From positions 1 to 64,000 of the forward strand of contig JAMXBD010002505.1 of assembly GCA_024138025.1 (NCBI GenBank): a stretch of 64,000 nucleotides of DNA, written 5' to 3'. The notes below the pieces were generated by a model, which was given only the letters and a program-made list of their open reading frames with translations, was not told the DNA's origin and did no database searches. Within the stretch, counting starts at the first letter, position 1, and each line of letters begins with the position of its first letter. Made by a program: the position numbers and the translations under genes. Below, in pieces: positions 1-11,566 of the stretch. Origin of the DNA: Combretum micranthum (Eukaryota; Streptophyta; Magnoliopsida; Myrtales; Combretaceae).

Positions 1-3000
1 CTTCTTTTTGCTGCCTTGTCCTTTGAGTTACCCAATTTGACTAAATTAATCTATTTCACTCTTCTTAAAGAAGCAACACATACACATTAATTACACATTT
101 CAATTTCAAGTCAAAATTTAAACTGTTTTCCCTCTCTCTTTTCTCAATTCACGTGTAGCCCCTTGTTTTATTTTTTTTCTTTTTCTTTCATCCTTTTAAT
201 ACACTCATTCTCTCTTCTTTTCATTTACACTTTTTTCCTTTACCATTCCTTATCTTTTTCTCTTCTTTTTCCTCTCTTTCTTTCTTCATTTTGTTCTTGT
301 TCTTGCAAAACACAAGCTGGCCTATTCCATTTTTGAGCTCCCACATATTTCTTCAAGATTCCTTAATAAAACTCTTGTCTAAGTTCCATAGGTGATATAG
401 GTAAAGTATAGTGAGGTTTCATGCATCAAATGTCATTCCATTAGCTTAAAAGCTAAGGATGATGTTGCCAAAAATGAAACACTCCTCTTCTCCATGATTA
501 TTATCTTGTGTCATATATTTTCTTGTTTCATTATTAATTTTCTTGTTAAAGTAGTTATATTTTGTAGATCTAACTTTTTGTAGCTTTGATTTTGTTTATG
601 CTTTGATTTGTTATTTGAGTTATTTTTTTGTTATTGCTTATGATTTGAATATATTATCATTCACATAACCATCTTAGTTTTCATGCATTTATAACTAGTA
701 TAGTAAGCTAGATCTAGTGTTTTGAGTTCATAAATGCATTAGACTTTTGTTTTATGTTCATAAACAACTTGTAGTAGCATGATGTAGTAGGAAAGTTTTA
801 GAAAGCTCAAGATCTATTTTGTTTTCAACAAAAATCTTTTTTTAAAATTCGGATGAAAAGGACCCATATTTAGAAAAAGTTATTTTTCAATTTAAAATGT
901 GTATTTTTATTCAAATAAAGAGCTTAGGGAATAGATAACATAAATGAGTGATTTTGATGAGTAAAGTTTAGATCTATGAGTTTATAGTTTACTACCATGG
1001 GTTTCTTTATATTTATGTTCATATTAAGTGTAGATCTTGGTTTTGAACTCAAACAAAAATGGTGAAATTCGTATTTAGCAAGACCCCTATTTAAAAAACC
1101 ATTTTATAAGTGTCAAATGAAATTTTTACTTGGACATAATGAAGGCTTAATGTATGTATATCATCAAGACTTCTTTTTACAAGAATCAAAGGTGATTTTC
1201 AAAGGTTATTTTCAAATAAAATCTCATTTTCGGGTTTAGGCCAAGGCATATTTTAAAAACATGTTTTTCCAACTCAAAAATGAAGTTTTTATTCAAGATA
1301 TGAAAGGCTCTTAAGATATGTATGTAAGGAATGGATTTTCATAAGTATAGATAGATTTTATCAAAAGATATGTTCACAAATAAATTTTGTAAATTCGGAT
1401 TCCCAAGACCAATTTTGAAAACCCATTTATCAATCCAAAACTCATGTTTTATGTGAAAAATGAAGAGTATAGGTAATAGGTATAATTAAGTAGTGATTTT
1501 TACAAGTTGAAATGAGTTTTGATGAGATTTAGGTGTAAACAAGAATTAGAATCAAGATGAAAAATTTAGAGTTAGTAGTCAACTTGTAAAATTCGTAACA
1601 TTGGATGATGCTCATGAAAACACCTATTATCCAAGTTCAAAATAAAAGTTTTATGTATTAAATGAAGTCCTTAAGTAGTAGGTATAGTAAAGTCTTAAAT
1701 TTTAATGCATTACAAGTTTTTCCCAAATGAATCATTCAAAAAGTGGATTTCTAAAAATTCGGATTTTTGAGTAAATCCTATTTGAAAACTATTTGCAAAG
1801 TGTAAAATGCAAATTTTTATGAAAAAGTGAAGTCCTTAGTGGTTATGTATGGTTGAGCCTTAATTTTCTAAGTTCAAATGATTTTTACTTAAAGGAATCA
1901 CTCAAAAAACTAATTTTACAAAATTCAGATTTTGGAATCAACCCTACTTGAAAACATGTTTACAAAGTGCAAAATGGAAATTTTTATGTAGAAATGAAGG
2001 TCATAAGTAATAGATATATGAAGACTCAATTTTAACAAAGATAATTTATTTTCTTAAGAAATAAATCCAAAACAAATGGAAATGTCAAAGTTAGAAAACT
2101 AGATTTTTCATAAGTAGTTGTTATTATGGTCTTGCAAAAAAAAAAAAAAAAGTTATAAAATTTTTTTTAGCAAGAATCATCAAGATCATGCATACATCAA
2201 ACTCATCTCATTTCATTCATGTTAGGAAATCATTCATATTGCATGTATAGCTAATCTATATAATAGGAACATCACAAAATTTACAAAACTATTTTTTGGA
2301 ATGAAATTGCTACTGTTCTGATCTGATCGGACTTTTTTGAAGCTCCAAAGTTTCAAAACTTAAATATAATATTAGATTAGATAGATCTTTCGAAGTAGAT
2401 AGAAATCGATATATAATTTGCGAATTCTAGTTAAAACGACCAAGTTATGGCCGTTTTAATTTGGAATTCTCGCTTAGGACGAAAATTACGAATTTATAGT
2501 TTGTTAAATCATTTGGATTAGTTTGAGTTGAAATACTTATTAGAGTATTTCTTCTTTTAGGTGATCCCGAAATCGATGTTTCCCAACCACCGGATTACTT
2601 TTACTAAAGACCGGTGATTTAATGGTGAGGAGTTTTTCTTATTTTGTTACCTTGTTTGTGCGTGTAGCTAGTTGCATTAGAATTATAGGAACAAGATAAA
2701 AATCGATATGAATGGGGATGGGATATATGATGAGACTGTGATGAATGTATGCCAAAGATTACTAAACCATATCGAACCATGATTCGATTGGATAACTGCA
2801 TGTTCATATTATTCCTGTATGTGTATGATATTGGTTGGTTACTCTAAAGAATGCATGAATATTTTGATCTAAGCAAAATTAAATTGGTCATGCATCGCAT
2901 TGGACATGTTGTATTTGGTAGCGTGCTACTCTACGTAGGTCGATCGGTATGGTCCGATGACTCGTTTGGATAACGAGATGGTATCAGAGCTCATTCATGG

Positions 3001-3674
3001 GAACTAAGGTGCAATCAGGGATACATTCCATGTGTGAGCCTAGCGAGCGCGAGTGCTGTGAGCAGAAGACTTAGGGACTAGCAGTGGTCATGTAGACTTC
3101 AATACATCCCTAACCAAGATACAGAGGGGTAAATCTGTTCTGTGTGTGGGTTCTGGATACCCATACATAATTGTTTGCTCATGTGTTTGTTCATGCATAG
3201 CATATGGTTGATTATATACTTGCTTCTTATGGTATAGAATTAAGGAAATTCTCACTAAGCTAGTGTAGCTTATACCCTAATAGATGTTTGAATGAACAGG
3301 TTATCTTAAGAATGCAAAGTGGGGACTAAAAATGGTGGAGCGAGAATGACTTCGGGATTCCAGCAGGAAATAAGGATGCTTGAAGTTATTAGCTAGGTTT
3401 TATGTTTTGCCTTGTAATGTTTTATGTAGTGGAATCTTTTGATGAATTGTAATTGAGTTTAATAAATTTGTATTTTGAACTATAGTGAAGTGTAATTCCT
3501 TTACATTGTTCCCAAGTTATATCAACATAAAATGTATATCTCCGATGTGTCTCTTCCATGTGTTAGACGCCTTTACATAGTATGAAAGCCTTCGCGTGAC
3601 TGAGGCGGTCATTCCTAGGCTCTAATATTATGTATGGCGGACTGCCACGTTTAGGTACCCTTCAGGGCATAACA
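1..3674 (+). mobile_element. LTR A, Del/Tekay-like, left end outside window
   Basis: A long non-coding LTR read in + orientation. It shares its order of blocks with LTR G (57763-62235): a CT-rich stretch followed by a CACGTG-containing segment near 120-240, AT-rich middle, the second stem-loop at 2431-2459, the palindromic stem-loop at 3256-3272, and a terminal segment with GGCGGACTGCCACG ending in CATAACA at 3674. The 5 bases after it, CTTAG (3675-3679), would be its target duplication, but the left copy is outside the window. It sits 43 bp from the end of the 5' LTR of element L. A run of 16 A lies at 2136-2151. No convincing coding region was found. Confidence 0.8.
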
Positions 3675-3717
3675 CTTAGAGTCCGGTAAATTCAAAATCC
3701 ATGCCAAGCACGCATCA
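3675..3717 (+). mobile_element. Right end of the 5' LTR of element L
   Basis: This short stretch ends in CGCATCA just before an initiator-Met-type primer binding site, so it is best read as the last 43 bp of the 5' LTR of an older Ty3/gypsy element. LTR A was inserted into that LTR. The remaining LTR lies left of the window. The boundary rests only on the CA end and the PBS. Confidence 0.55.
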
Positions 3718-3719
3718 AT

Positions 3720-3731
3720 TGGCATCAAAGC
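3720..3731 (+). other. Primer binding site of element L
   Basis: TGGCATCAAAGC matches the plant initiator tRNA-Met PBS core TGGTATCAGAGC at 10 of 12 positions. It begins 3 nt after the proposed LTR end. Its downstream leader continues to 3822 and resumes at 18602 after the Tat-like insertion, leading to the gag remnant at 19392. Confidence 0.6.
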
Positions 3732-3817
3732 CTAAATTTTCTAGGAATCATTCCAATTCAGTGTGAATTAAATACGATACATCAAATCTCTAATTTGGTT
3801 ATTCATTATATTTCTTT

Positions 3818-3822
3818 CTCAT
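3818..3822. repeat. Target site duplication, left, of the Tat-like element
   Basis: CTCAT directly precedes the TG of the 5' LTR and is repeated directly after the CA of the 3' LTR (18597-18601). A perfect 5-bp duplication shows one integration event and fixes both element ends. Confidence 0.95.
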
Positions 3823-4385
3823 TGTAGACACCCAATTTTTGCCAATTAATTAAGGCTTAAATTTAATTAAATTCATTTTTCCAAAAGCCTTAAGTATTGA
3901 TGAAATTGGCTAAGTGATCAAGGCACAGGCCAAATGGCCTGTTGGTTAAACACATTGACCCAACACACATTCAAGCTCAGGACACATGTTCAAACCCTAG
4001 CAAAGATAGATTTTGCCTTTTTATCATTTTTGTCTTTTCATTTTCCTCAAATGTGACTTTTGCCTTACTTTGCATCAGTTTTTAACTGAAAAACATCATT
4101 GATTGTCAAATTGATGATGGAATTGCAAAGTGGTTATGGAATATGAAAGATTAGTGCAAAAACAACCAAAAGTTACAAAATTCAATGTATAAAGCATTCA
4201 ATTGTACATGAATAGGGAGTTACAAAAATGATTGGATGAATTGGCATGGATATGAAAACAATCATCAATTCATCAGTTTCAAACAATTTAATCATGGATT
4301 TTCGAATTAAATTCGTAAAAAAATCAAGGGGCAAAAATCAATTCATTTTTGAAACTGTTCGAAACTGAAAATTGAGCTTGCAACC

Positions 4386-4395
4386 TATAAATAGG
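4386..4395 (+). promoter_or_regulatory. TATA box in the 5' LTR
   Basis: TATAAATAGG lies 563 bp into the LTR and is repeated in the 3' LTR (16680-16689). It is the best candidate core promoter for the full-length transcript. Initiation would be expected roughly 30 nt downstream, placing the GC-rich block and repeats in the transcribed leader. Confidence 0.75.
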
Positions 4396-4901
4396 GGTCC
4401 TAGGAGCAAAAGGCACAAGTCAATTTCAAGAAAACACATACATAGCAAAGCCAATTCGAAATTCTTGAATTTAGGGTATAGAATTCGAATTTTTCAAATT
4501 CGAATTGATTGGATTAGATTTAATCCAAATTGAGTGTTGTAACAATGTTAGAAACTTGATTTGGATGATTTAGTGTGCTTAGATTTGTTCGAATTGATCG
4601 GATTTCTCTCTGAAATTTTTTTTAAATTTTGTTCATTATCGCCGCCGTACAACCACCGCCGGAGCTGCCCCTTGCCGCCGTTCTGAGTGAACGCCACCAC
4701 CACCAAAGGGCGCGTCGTCGCAGCAGGAGTCGGGCCGACAAGCTTCCAGCCGCCGAGGACACCGGAGCCGCCGGAATCCGCCTCGAAAAGTCGCGTCATC
4801 GTCTTCTTCACCCGCGGAGCTCCGAGATCCGACCGAAGATCGAATCCAACCCGGTCGGTCATCGGTCAACGGTCGTCGGTCATCGGTCAACGATCAACTC
4901 T

Positions 4902-5187
4902 GATCAGACGGTCCAGATTTCATCAGGCAGATCAGACGGTCCAGATTTGATCAAGCAGATCAACGGCTCAGATTTCATCAGGCAGATCAGACGGCCCAGA
5001 TTCAATGAGATCAGACGGCCCAGATTTCATCAAGCAATCAGACGGTCTAGATTTAATCAAGCGATCAGACGGCCCAGATTTCATCAAGCGATCAGACGGC
5101 TCAGATCGAGTCAACAAGATCAGACGATCCAGATCGGCCAGCGAGATCGACGCTCCAGATCTCGTCCGCTTCATCCGACGGTCCAGG
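4902..5187 (+). repeat. Degenerate 27-bp tandem repeats in the 5' LTR
   Basis: About ten units with the core GATCAGACGGTCCAGATTT. Units differ by point changes and 1-2 bp length changes. The matching array in the 3' LTR (17174-17433) has about nine units, so copy number has changed since insertion, or the assembly collapsed one unit. Confidence 0.85.
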
Positions 5188-6314
5188 TTAATCCGTATTA
5201 TTTTATTAATAGTTTATTATATAATTAATTTCAAAAATAATAAAAAATAGCAAAATAGTAAAAAATTTATAAAAAATTCATAAAAATTCATAAAAAAATT
5301 CATAAAAATACAGAAAATCCAGAAAAATCAAAATATTTATTTTTTATATAAATTTATTTTTTTGATATTTTTAATATTTTAAAATATTTTTAATGTGTAT
5401 TTATACATAATTGCTTTAGAAAATGCATATTTAATGCATGAAAAATGATTTTTATTTTTTAATATATTCTGAATATTGTGAATTTATGTGATGATTTTTT
5501 TCAAAAAAAATAAAAATAAAAAATGTAAAAAAATAAATAAAAATAATAAAATTGGATTTTCAAAGAACAAAATTTCTAAAAAAAAATATATATGATTTTT
5601 GGGCTTAGAAAAATTGTATTTTCATAAAATAAAAAATCAATTGATTAGATCATAGGATCATCAAAAATGATTTCGCATGAAAATTCAAAATTTAATGAAC
5701 TTAAATGAAAGAGTTCAAAAATTAAAATTGATCAACAAATTAAAAATTAAAGAACTACGTTTTGTCTGATCTCGATTAGCGAGTACGTAGGCACCTGCGG
5801 GGCGACATAAAAAATAAAAAAAATTTGTTTTTTATAAATATAGTTTTTTTTAAAAAAAGAGAAATATGTTTGTTGTTATTTCATGTTCTAAAAATAATAA
5901 AATAATGAAGAAAAGCACATAAAATAAAAATAAATGATTTGACTTGTAAATATTGTTATGTAATATATTATTGATTTTTTTTGAGCATGAAAAGGATAGA
6001 TAAATTTAAAATTCCAAAAGTGGTAACCGATTTGGTTTTAATAGGTTAGCCCCCGAATCCATGATATCTGGTTTTAAAAGTTGATTTTTTTTTAAATCAA
6101 ATTTTCGCAGACTAGTAGCTAAGTTAGGATCAACCGACCCATTGATCCTAGCTTTTTTTTTTCCCGATTTATATCGGGTGGCGACTCTAAAATTTTTTAA
6201 AATTTCTTTTAACCCCTAGTCGAGGATTCATGTTAAATGGGTTCGGGTTTAATGTGAATCGGGTTAGGAGAAATGAACCAGATAGATAGTGGAAAAAATC
6301 CAGGCTCGACAGCT

Positions 6315-6332
6315 TGGCGACTCCACTGGGGA
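6315..6332 (+). other. Primer binding site of the Tat-like element
   Basis: TGGCGACTCCACTGGGGA begins 3 nt after the 5' LTR. It is not the initiator-Met type. From memory, Ogre/Tat elements use this kind of PBS, attributed to a tRNA-Arg; I could not compare it with a tRNA sequence here. Confidence 0.8.
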
Positions 6333-6881
6333 CTATAAATTTTTTTTTAAAAAAAAGAGGGCTAGCCACTTAGGAATTTTAAATTTTAAATTTATCCTTG
6401 CTCAATTTTTGTGAATTATGTGATATCTTTGTATATTATATTGAATAATTGTTTTGTAAATATATACTACCTTGCAAATATGAAAAATAGAAAACAAAAG
6501 TTTGTTTTTTGTTTGCATTTGCATTTGCATTAGCATGAATGTGTGCTAGATACGGTCGTACCAGGGCCGTCTTAAGAGCCTAAGCGAGGAGGACGAAGTA
6601 AGGTCCGGGGGCTGTGGCTTTCCACCCTCTAGATCAAGAAATGTCCTCCCACTCCGGTTTAGTACTACTAAATCGGGGAACCTATAGAACCCTACCAAAT
6701 CATGCATTCATTAGCATGGGATTGACCAACTTTTTCTAAAAAAATGAAGTTGAAATATAAATGTATATGTAAATACTTAAAAAAAAAAAAGAAAATTCTA
6801 AAAAAAAATATAAAAGCTGTCAAAAAATTAAAAAATTTTGTAAATATTAGCTTATACCTTTTAAAAAATTTTCAGAAAATG
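6333..6881 (+). other. Untranslated leader of the Tat-like element
   Basis: No credible gene. Mostly A/T-rich, with homopolymers, but 6550-6680 is a GC-richer island (around GGTCCGGGGGCTGTGG). That contrast could mark a structured leader or packaging signal; this is inference only. Confidence 0.5.
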
Positions 6882-8391
6882 ATGTCTTCAACCGACAGTA
6901 GCGATAGCTTATGGGCTCGCCTTATTAGAGAAAATCGAGTGGAACCTTTCAAGATCCAATGCTCCTACTGGACCGATGGTTTGTCAGTTTTACTCCAGTC
7001 CAAAAGTCATTCATTGAGGATAGATTAGGCCCAATCCTCAGCCTACCAAAGATCCATGTTCCATTCACCATGTTCCGGCCCTCACTCATCTATGGGAACC
7101 TGAAGAAGTCTTCGTTTGGGTCAGCATGTACTTAGCCCGACCATTGAGGAATATACTAGACTACTCCAAGCACCTCCTACCTCTGAAGGAATCTATGTTC
7201 CGAACTTCAAGCATAGCCCGGTCCGTGTTATATCAGAATTTTTGGGGATCAAGAGGGGACCAATTATTGAAGCTATCAATGATTGCAATGAATATTGCAT
7301 CCGGCTAACCACACTGATGGACTGGTTTGGAACTCCTGAATACTTTAAAAGCAACCGATCCACTTTCAGTATACCACTTGAAGTTTGGGAAGAAAACCGG
7401 GTTAATGCCTTCATAGTAGCTGCTTTTGCAACATTCTCTTCCCTAATGGCAATTTGTTCATCCACTTCCGGGTCATAGAGCTGGTTTCTCAATATTTAGC
7501 TGGCAAATCCTATGTTCCCGCTCTTCTAGCCGAACAAGTCCGTAGTCTGAATCACATCAAGTCTAAAGGACAAGGCAAGTTCAAAGCAAGCATGCATTTA
7601 CTGTTTGGTTTGCTAGCCACATTAAGCACTACGGAAAAGACTTGGCTAATGGATCCCTCATCAGCCTGAAATATGATCTCATCCAATCTTTTGCTGAAAG
7701 GGTCCACATGGAAGATGATCATCCTCTATGGGATATAATTGCCATTCTTGAAGACATGCCACCTGAAGACATGATGTGGCAAGCTCGCTGGTTCAAAAGC
7801 CCTGCAGCCATCCTAAGTTGCAAGGAATACATGGCAGTACCCCTAATTGGACTCACCGGCTGTACTGGTTATTACCCTCAAGTGTTATCAGACAGTATGG
7901 TATGCTGCAAGATATTACTGTCAAGCCTAATTTGGAGCAAGTCACTCTAGATTATTGGATCCAACCAAGATACTACCAGCTAAAGAATTCAAGCTAAATC
8001 AAATCCGAGCTATATGGGAAAATAGAGAGGTGAAGCCGGTTTTTGAAGTCGAGCCAGAAAGTAAGGAAACAAGAAGTATAGAGCAACCAGGTGGTATGTG
8101 GCTAGCCAAATGAAGAAGAATAAGGATATTCGATATGAAGCTCCCGATATCCTTCAACCAGCACCATCGGAACCTGACCCTGAAACAACTGCTTACATGG
8201 AAGCTGTTTCGGCTCGCCTGGAAGTATGTCACCGAGATTTCCAAGAAAGAGAGAGGGAAACGGTGGATCGCCTGCAAAGTGCTGGAAGCAGAATTGCATT
8301 CTTAGAGGCTGAGTTGAAGGCAGCTCGAAAGAAAATTCTAGCCCTGGAAGACAAGATTGTTTGCCCCACTAAGACAAGAAGACTGGTTTAG
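6882..8391 (+). pseudogene. ORF1 of the Tat-like element (function unknown), frameshifted
   Basis: Ogre/Tat elements often carry an extra ORF of unknown role upstream of gag, and this is its copy. Reading starts near MMSSTDSSDSLWARLIRENR (6882), shifts frame before 7116, continues with PTIEEYTRLLQAPP and FKHSPVRVISEFLGI, then shifts again near 7470, 7670 and 7950. The central part resembles plant DUF7745-type proteins as I recall them (a leucine-rich region after an S/TPTIEEY motif). The last 80 residues (8150-8391) have a heptad-like pattern with many Glu, Arg and Leu, suggesting a coiled coil for self-association. A stop after LVCPTKTRRLV-like residues ends it at 8391, about 330 bp before gag. 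Confidence is good for ORF1 identity, low for function. Confidence 0.7.
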
Positions 8392-8718
8392 TTGGTTTAG
8401 GTTTTAGTCCTTAGGAATCAAGGTTCTTTGAAACCATTAGAAAGTAGTTTTGATTCAGGAAATAAACCATTAGAAGTTTTTGTTATGTCAAACATTATCT
8501 TTTAATACAAATGTTTTTTTTAAATCATTGGTCAATATCCCCATTTGCATCTGTATGATAGCATATCTACATTCTTGCATATGTATATTAATTCATTTAT
8601 TCTTTAAAAAAAATATAAATAAATGTCCAGGTCTAGCAAATTCGAGTTTAAGTCAAAAACTTGAAAGATAGCGTCCAAGCCGGTTAGGAGCCCTATTGTT
8701 ACCAGATCCCGAGCTAAG

Positions 8719-10097
8719 ATGTCTAACACCGGGAGCAACCCCACAGACCAGACCAATGAGCAAAGACTCAACACCGTGGAACAAACCCTCCTTGGAATTG
8801 CTGAACAGATGCAGGCTTTAACACAGAGTCTTGCACAACTTAAGACCCCCACAACTTCTGAAGAATCTCAAGGCACAGAAAGGAAAAGAAATTGAAGGAC
8901 AGCTTATTCAGCAAGAGGAGTCACCAAATGAGTTTAATGCGGCTGAGTTGAAGAAAGAACTGGAAGCTCAGGCTAAAGAAATGGAGAGAAAACTGCTTGA
9001 GAAAATGAAGACGTTCGATGGTTTTGATCAAACCGCGATCCTGAATTTGCCTCAATATGAGGAAGGTGCCTTCCCTGAGAAATTTAAGGCACCGGAATTT
9101 GAAAAATATGACGGGACAGGTTGCCCTAATATGCATACCAGATTGTATGTACGACGAATGGGGCAATACGCAAAGTTTGACAAGCTGATGGTGCAAACCT
9201 TCCAGGACAGTCTTACTGGTGCTGCTTTGGCCTGGTACGCCCAATTAGACCATCAAATTGATACTTGGGACAAGTTGGCTAGGGCATTTTTTAATCAGTA
9301 TAAGTTTAACATTGAGATGGCGCCCTCGGTATGGGATTTAAGCAATCTGAAGAAGAAGAAAGAAGAGACTTTCAAGGAATATGCTCAGCGCTGGAGAGCA
9401 TTGGCTGCAAGGATCACCACCCCGATGCCTGAAAAGGACCTCACTTTCACTTTTATCAACACATTAGAGGAACCTTTCTTTTCCCATCTGATTGGGCATG
9501 CATCAGCAAGTTTCTCAGAAGTGGTGATAGCTGGTGCAGGATTGAGAATGCAATTTCGGCAGGAAAATTGCAACAAGAAAAGAAATATACTGCACCGAGA
9601 AATGTCCCATACAAAGGGAAAGATTCAACCGTCAGCATGGTCAATACTTCAGATGCAACTGGCCCTACTAAGTCATTCGTGTTGTCAACAAATCAGAATC
9701 AAAATCAGAATAAGGATCAGACTCAACAAAGTGCAGTCCCAAATCAACAATCAAGGTTCACAGGCGGAACTTCACTCGAATTCCGGTTCCCCTTAGCCAA
9801 GTATTAGCTAAATTAAGGGCCGATAATCTGATCAATCTTGAAGTTCCTAGGGAAGACTTAAAGCCTAGAAATTACAATCCTGAGCTGAAGTGTGAATATC
9901 ACATGGGGCAAATCGGGCATTCAACAGACAGATGCTGGAGGCTTAGGCATAAAATCCAAGATCTTATTGATGCAAAAGTCATCCAGTTGGATTTCATTGA
10001 AGCTCCAAACGTCTCTACTAACCCATTGCCAAATCATGGACCAGTTATCAATATGATTACCGCTGAGATTCCGGATCCAGAGAGCTTGTGTGCATGA
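8719..10097 (+). pseudogene. gag: gag (capsid/nucleocapsid) of the Tat-like element, frameshifted
   Basis: The structural protein that would form virus-like particles. A likely start ATG at 8719 opens a Gln-rich N-terminus that meets a stop at 8893-8895; the frame then shifts to the main block, 8831-9796. That block has the plant retrotransposon gag core: PEFEKYDGTG near 9091, a QDSLTGAALAWY motif near 9205, and an FNQYKFN segment near 9290. A further shift near 9570 leads to a Gln/Asn-rich linker (9660-9760). A final shift gives a zinc-knuckle-like CX2HX5HX4C (CEYHMGQIGHSTDRC, near 9892-9936) that would bind genomic RNA. At least three frame breaks are visible. The start is uncertain because an upstream ATG at 8622 is followed by a stop after 13 codons. 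Confidence 0.85.
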
Positions 10098-11370
10098 TTG
10101 AAGGTGGACCTAGATCCATCAAAATCGAAATAGGCAAAGGTAGTGAAGATGGATCAACTTCATCAAAGCCTAGGAACTATACCTTTCAGATACCCCTTGC
10201 TGTGAGTGATGATATAAAGCCGCTCCATTTGATTATAAGGCGGTAAATCATGCTTCAATGGCCATGGTTGGTGGCCTTACTCGCTCAGGAAGAGTTTATG
10301 AGTCGACCGGAAAGAATGCAACTGTGAATATGCCACAGCAGCAAAATGAAGAAGGGAAGAAAGATGAAGAGAAGTCAGCATTGGCAAAACTGATGAAAGC
10401 AAGTGAATAAGTTGTCGAGCAGTTGGCCAAAATACCTGCCCAAATATCGCTCATGAGTCTGCTGATTAGCTCTAATGTACACCGTGAGGCTCTTTTCAAA
10501 GCCTTAGAAGAAGTGAAAGTTCCAGAAGGTGTATCAGAAGAAGCCTTGGGGCATATCATCAACTCAATCTTTGCAAATGAGCAAATCATTTTCTCATCTG
10601 AAGAACTGGGAGAGGAAGGGGATCAACATAACAAGGCCCTCTTCATCGTAGTCAAAAGCTGTGGAAAGATCGTCTCTCGAGTATTAGTTGACAATGGATC
10701 CTCTTTGAATGTGTGCCCCTTAGCCACTTTGAGCCTATTGGATTGAACCGTCAGACATCAAACCAAGCTCTACTGTGGTTCGTGCTTTTGATGGATCAAA
10801 AAGAGATATAATAGGTGAAGTGGAGTTAGAAGTCACCATCGGGCCTCAAACTTTCATTATTCCTTTCCAAGTGATTGATATCCCCAGAACATTCAATCTG
10901 CTGTTGGGAAGACCATGGATCCATGCTGCCAGGCAATACCATCAAGCCTGCACCAGAAGGTTAAGTTCATAGCCAATGGTCAACTCATCACTGTTATGGG
11001 AGAACAGGATTATGCCATTTACAAGGAGACAGCTGTCCCTTACATTGGAAAAGAAGGAGAAGAAGACTTCGGGCTCCAAATGTTTGACGAAGTCTGTATG
11101 ATGAATGATGAAAGAACTCAGGTGGGAACCTTTGGACTGGGTTATTCCCCCACTTGTGCTGAAGTGGCAGAAATGAAAAACCAAATGAGAAGGAGGAAGC
11201 TCGACAAGGAGTATGATCCAATCATCAAAATTCCTCACATCAGCCATTCCTTTCCAAAGCCACATCATATCCAGCAGCCAGATGATATCAAAGAAGATGC
11301 TTCATCCAAAGAAATGATCTTGAGAAATTGGTTCTCTGTGCCTTGCGCTAGTATTAAGTCTTTTAAGTAA
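10098..11370 (+). pseudogene. pro: Aspartic protease region of the Tat-like element
   Basis: The protease that would cut the gag-pol polyprotein. An upstream linker (about 10250-10420) includes MVGGLTRSGRVYES and an in-frame stop TAA at 10408-10410, where most relatives, as I recall them, have Tyr. The active-site motif VLVDNGSSLNV (near 10683) carries DNGS rather than the usual D(T/S)G, a variant common in Tat elements. A frameshift at 10745 is followed by AFDGSKRDIIGEVELEV (10775 on) and the C-terminal FNLLLGRPWIH segment (about 10893-10925), then another shift. The remaining part to 11370 is a linker of unknown role. Order and spacing to gag and RT fit a single polyprotein. Confidence 0.85.
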
Positions 11371-11566
11371 GAACTTATCTAAGACTAGATTTGTGTTTTG
11401 TGTTTTTCAGTATTATGTGATGCTCAAATAAGTGTACTTAAACACCGTCCCAGTTTAATGAAATTTATTTCCTTGTGTTTTCACATATTCTCATACATTC
11501 CTCATTCATATTCAACCAGATTCGACAATTGTGATGAAGTTCAGGGATATCTCGCGCGTATAATTA

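Larger units (their letters stand above)
3823..6311 (+). repeat. 5' LTR of the Tat-like element
   Basis: Starts TGTAGACACC and ends GGCTCGACA. It pairs with the 3' LTR at 16107-18596 along its length. It contains a TATA box (4386-4395), a GC-rich block downstream of it (about 4640-4850), an array of about 27-bp repeats (4902-5187), and a long AT-rich tail. Open frames inside it (for example 4629-5228) come from the repeat array and are not treated as genes. Confidence 0.95.

Noticed and set aside
4629..5228. Open frame of 199 codons in the 5' LTR
   Set aside because: Built from the GC-rich block and 27-bp repeats; the frame is not kept in the 3' LTR copy.
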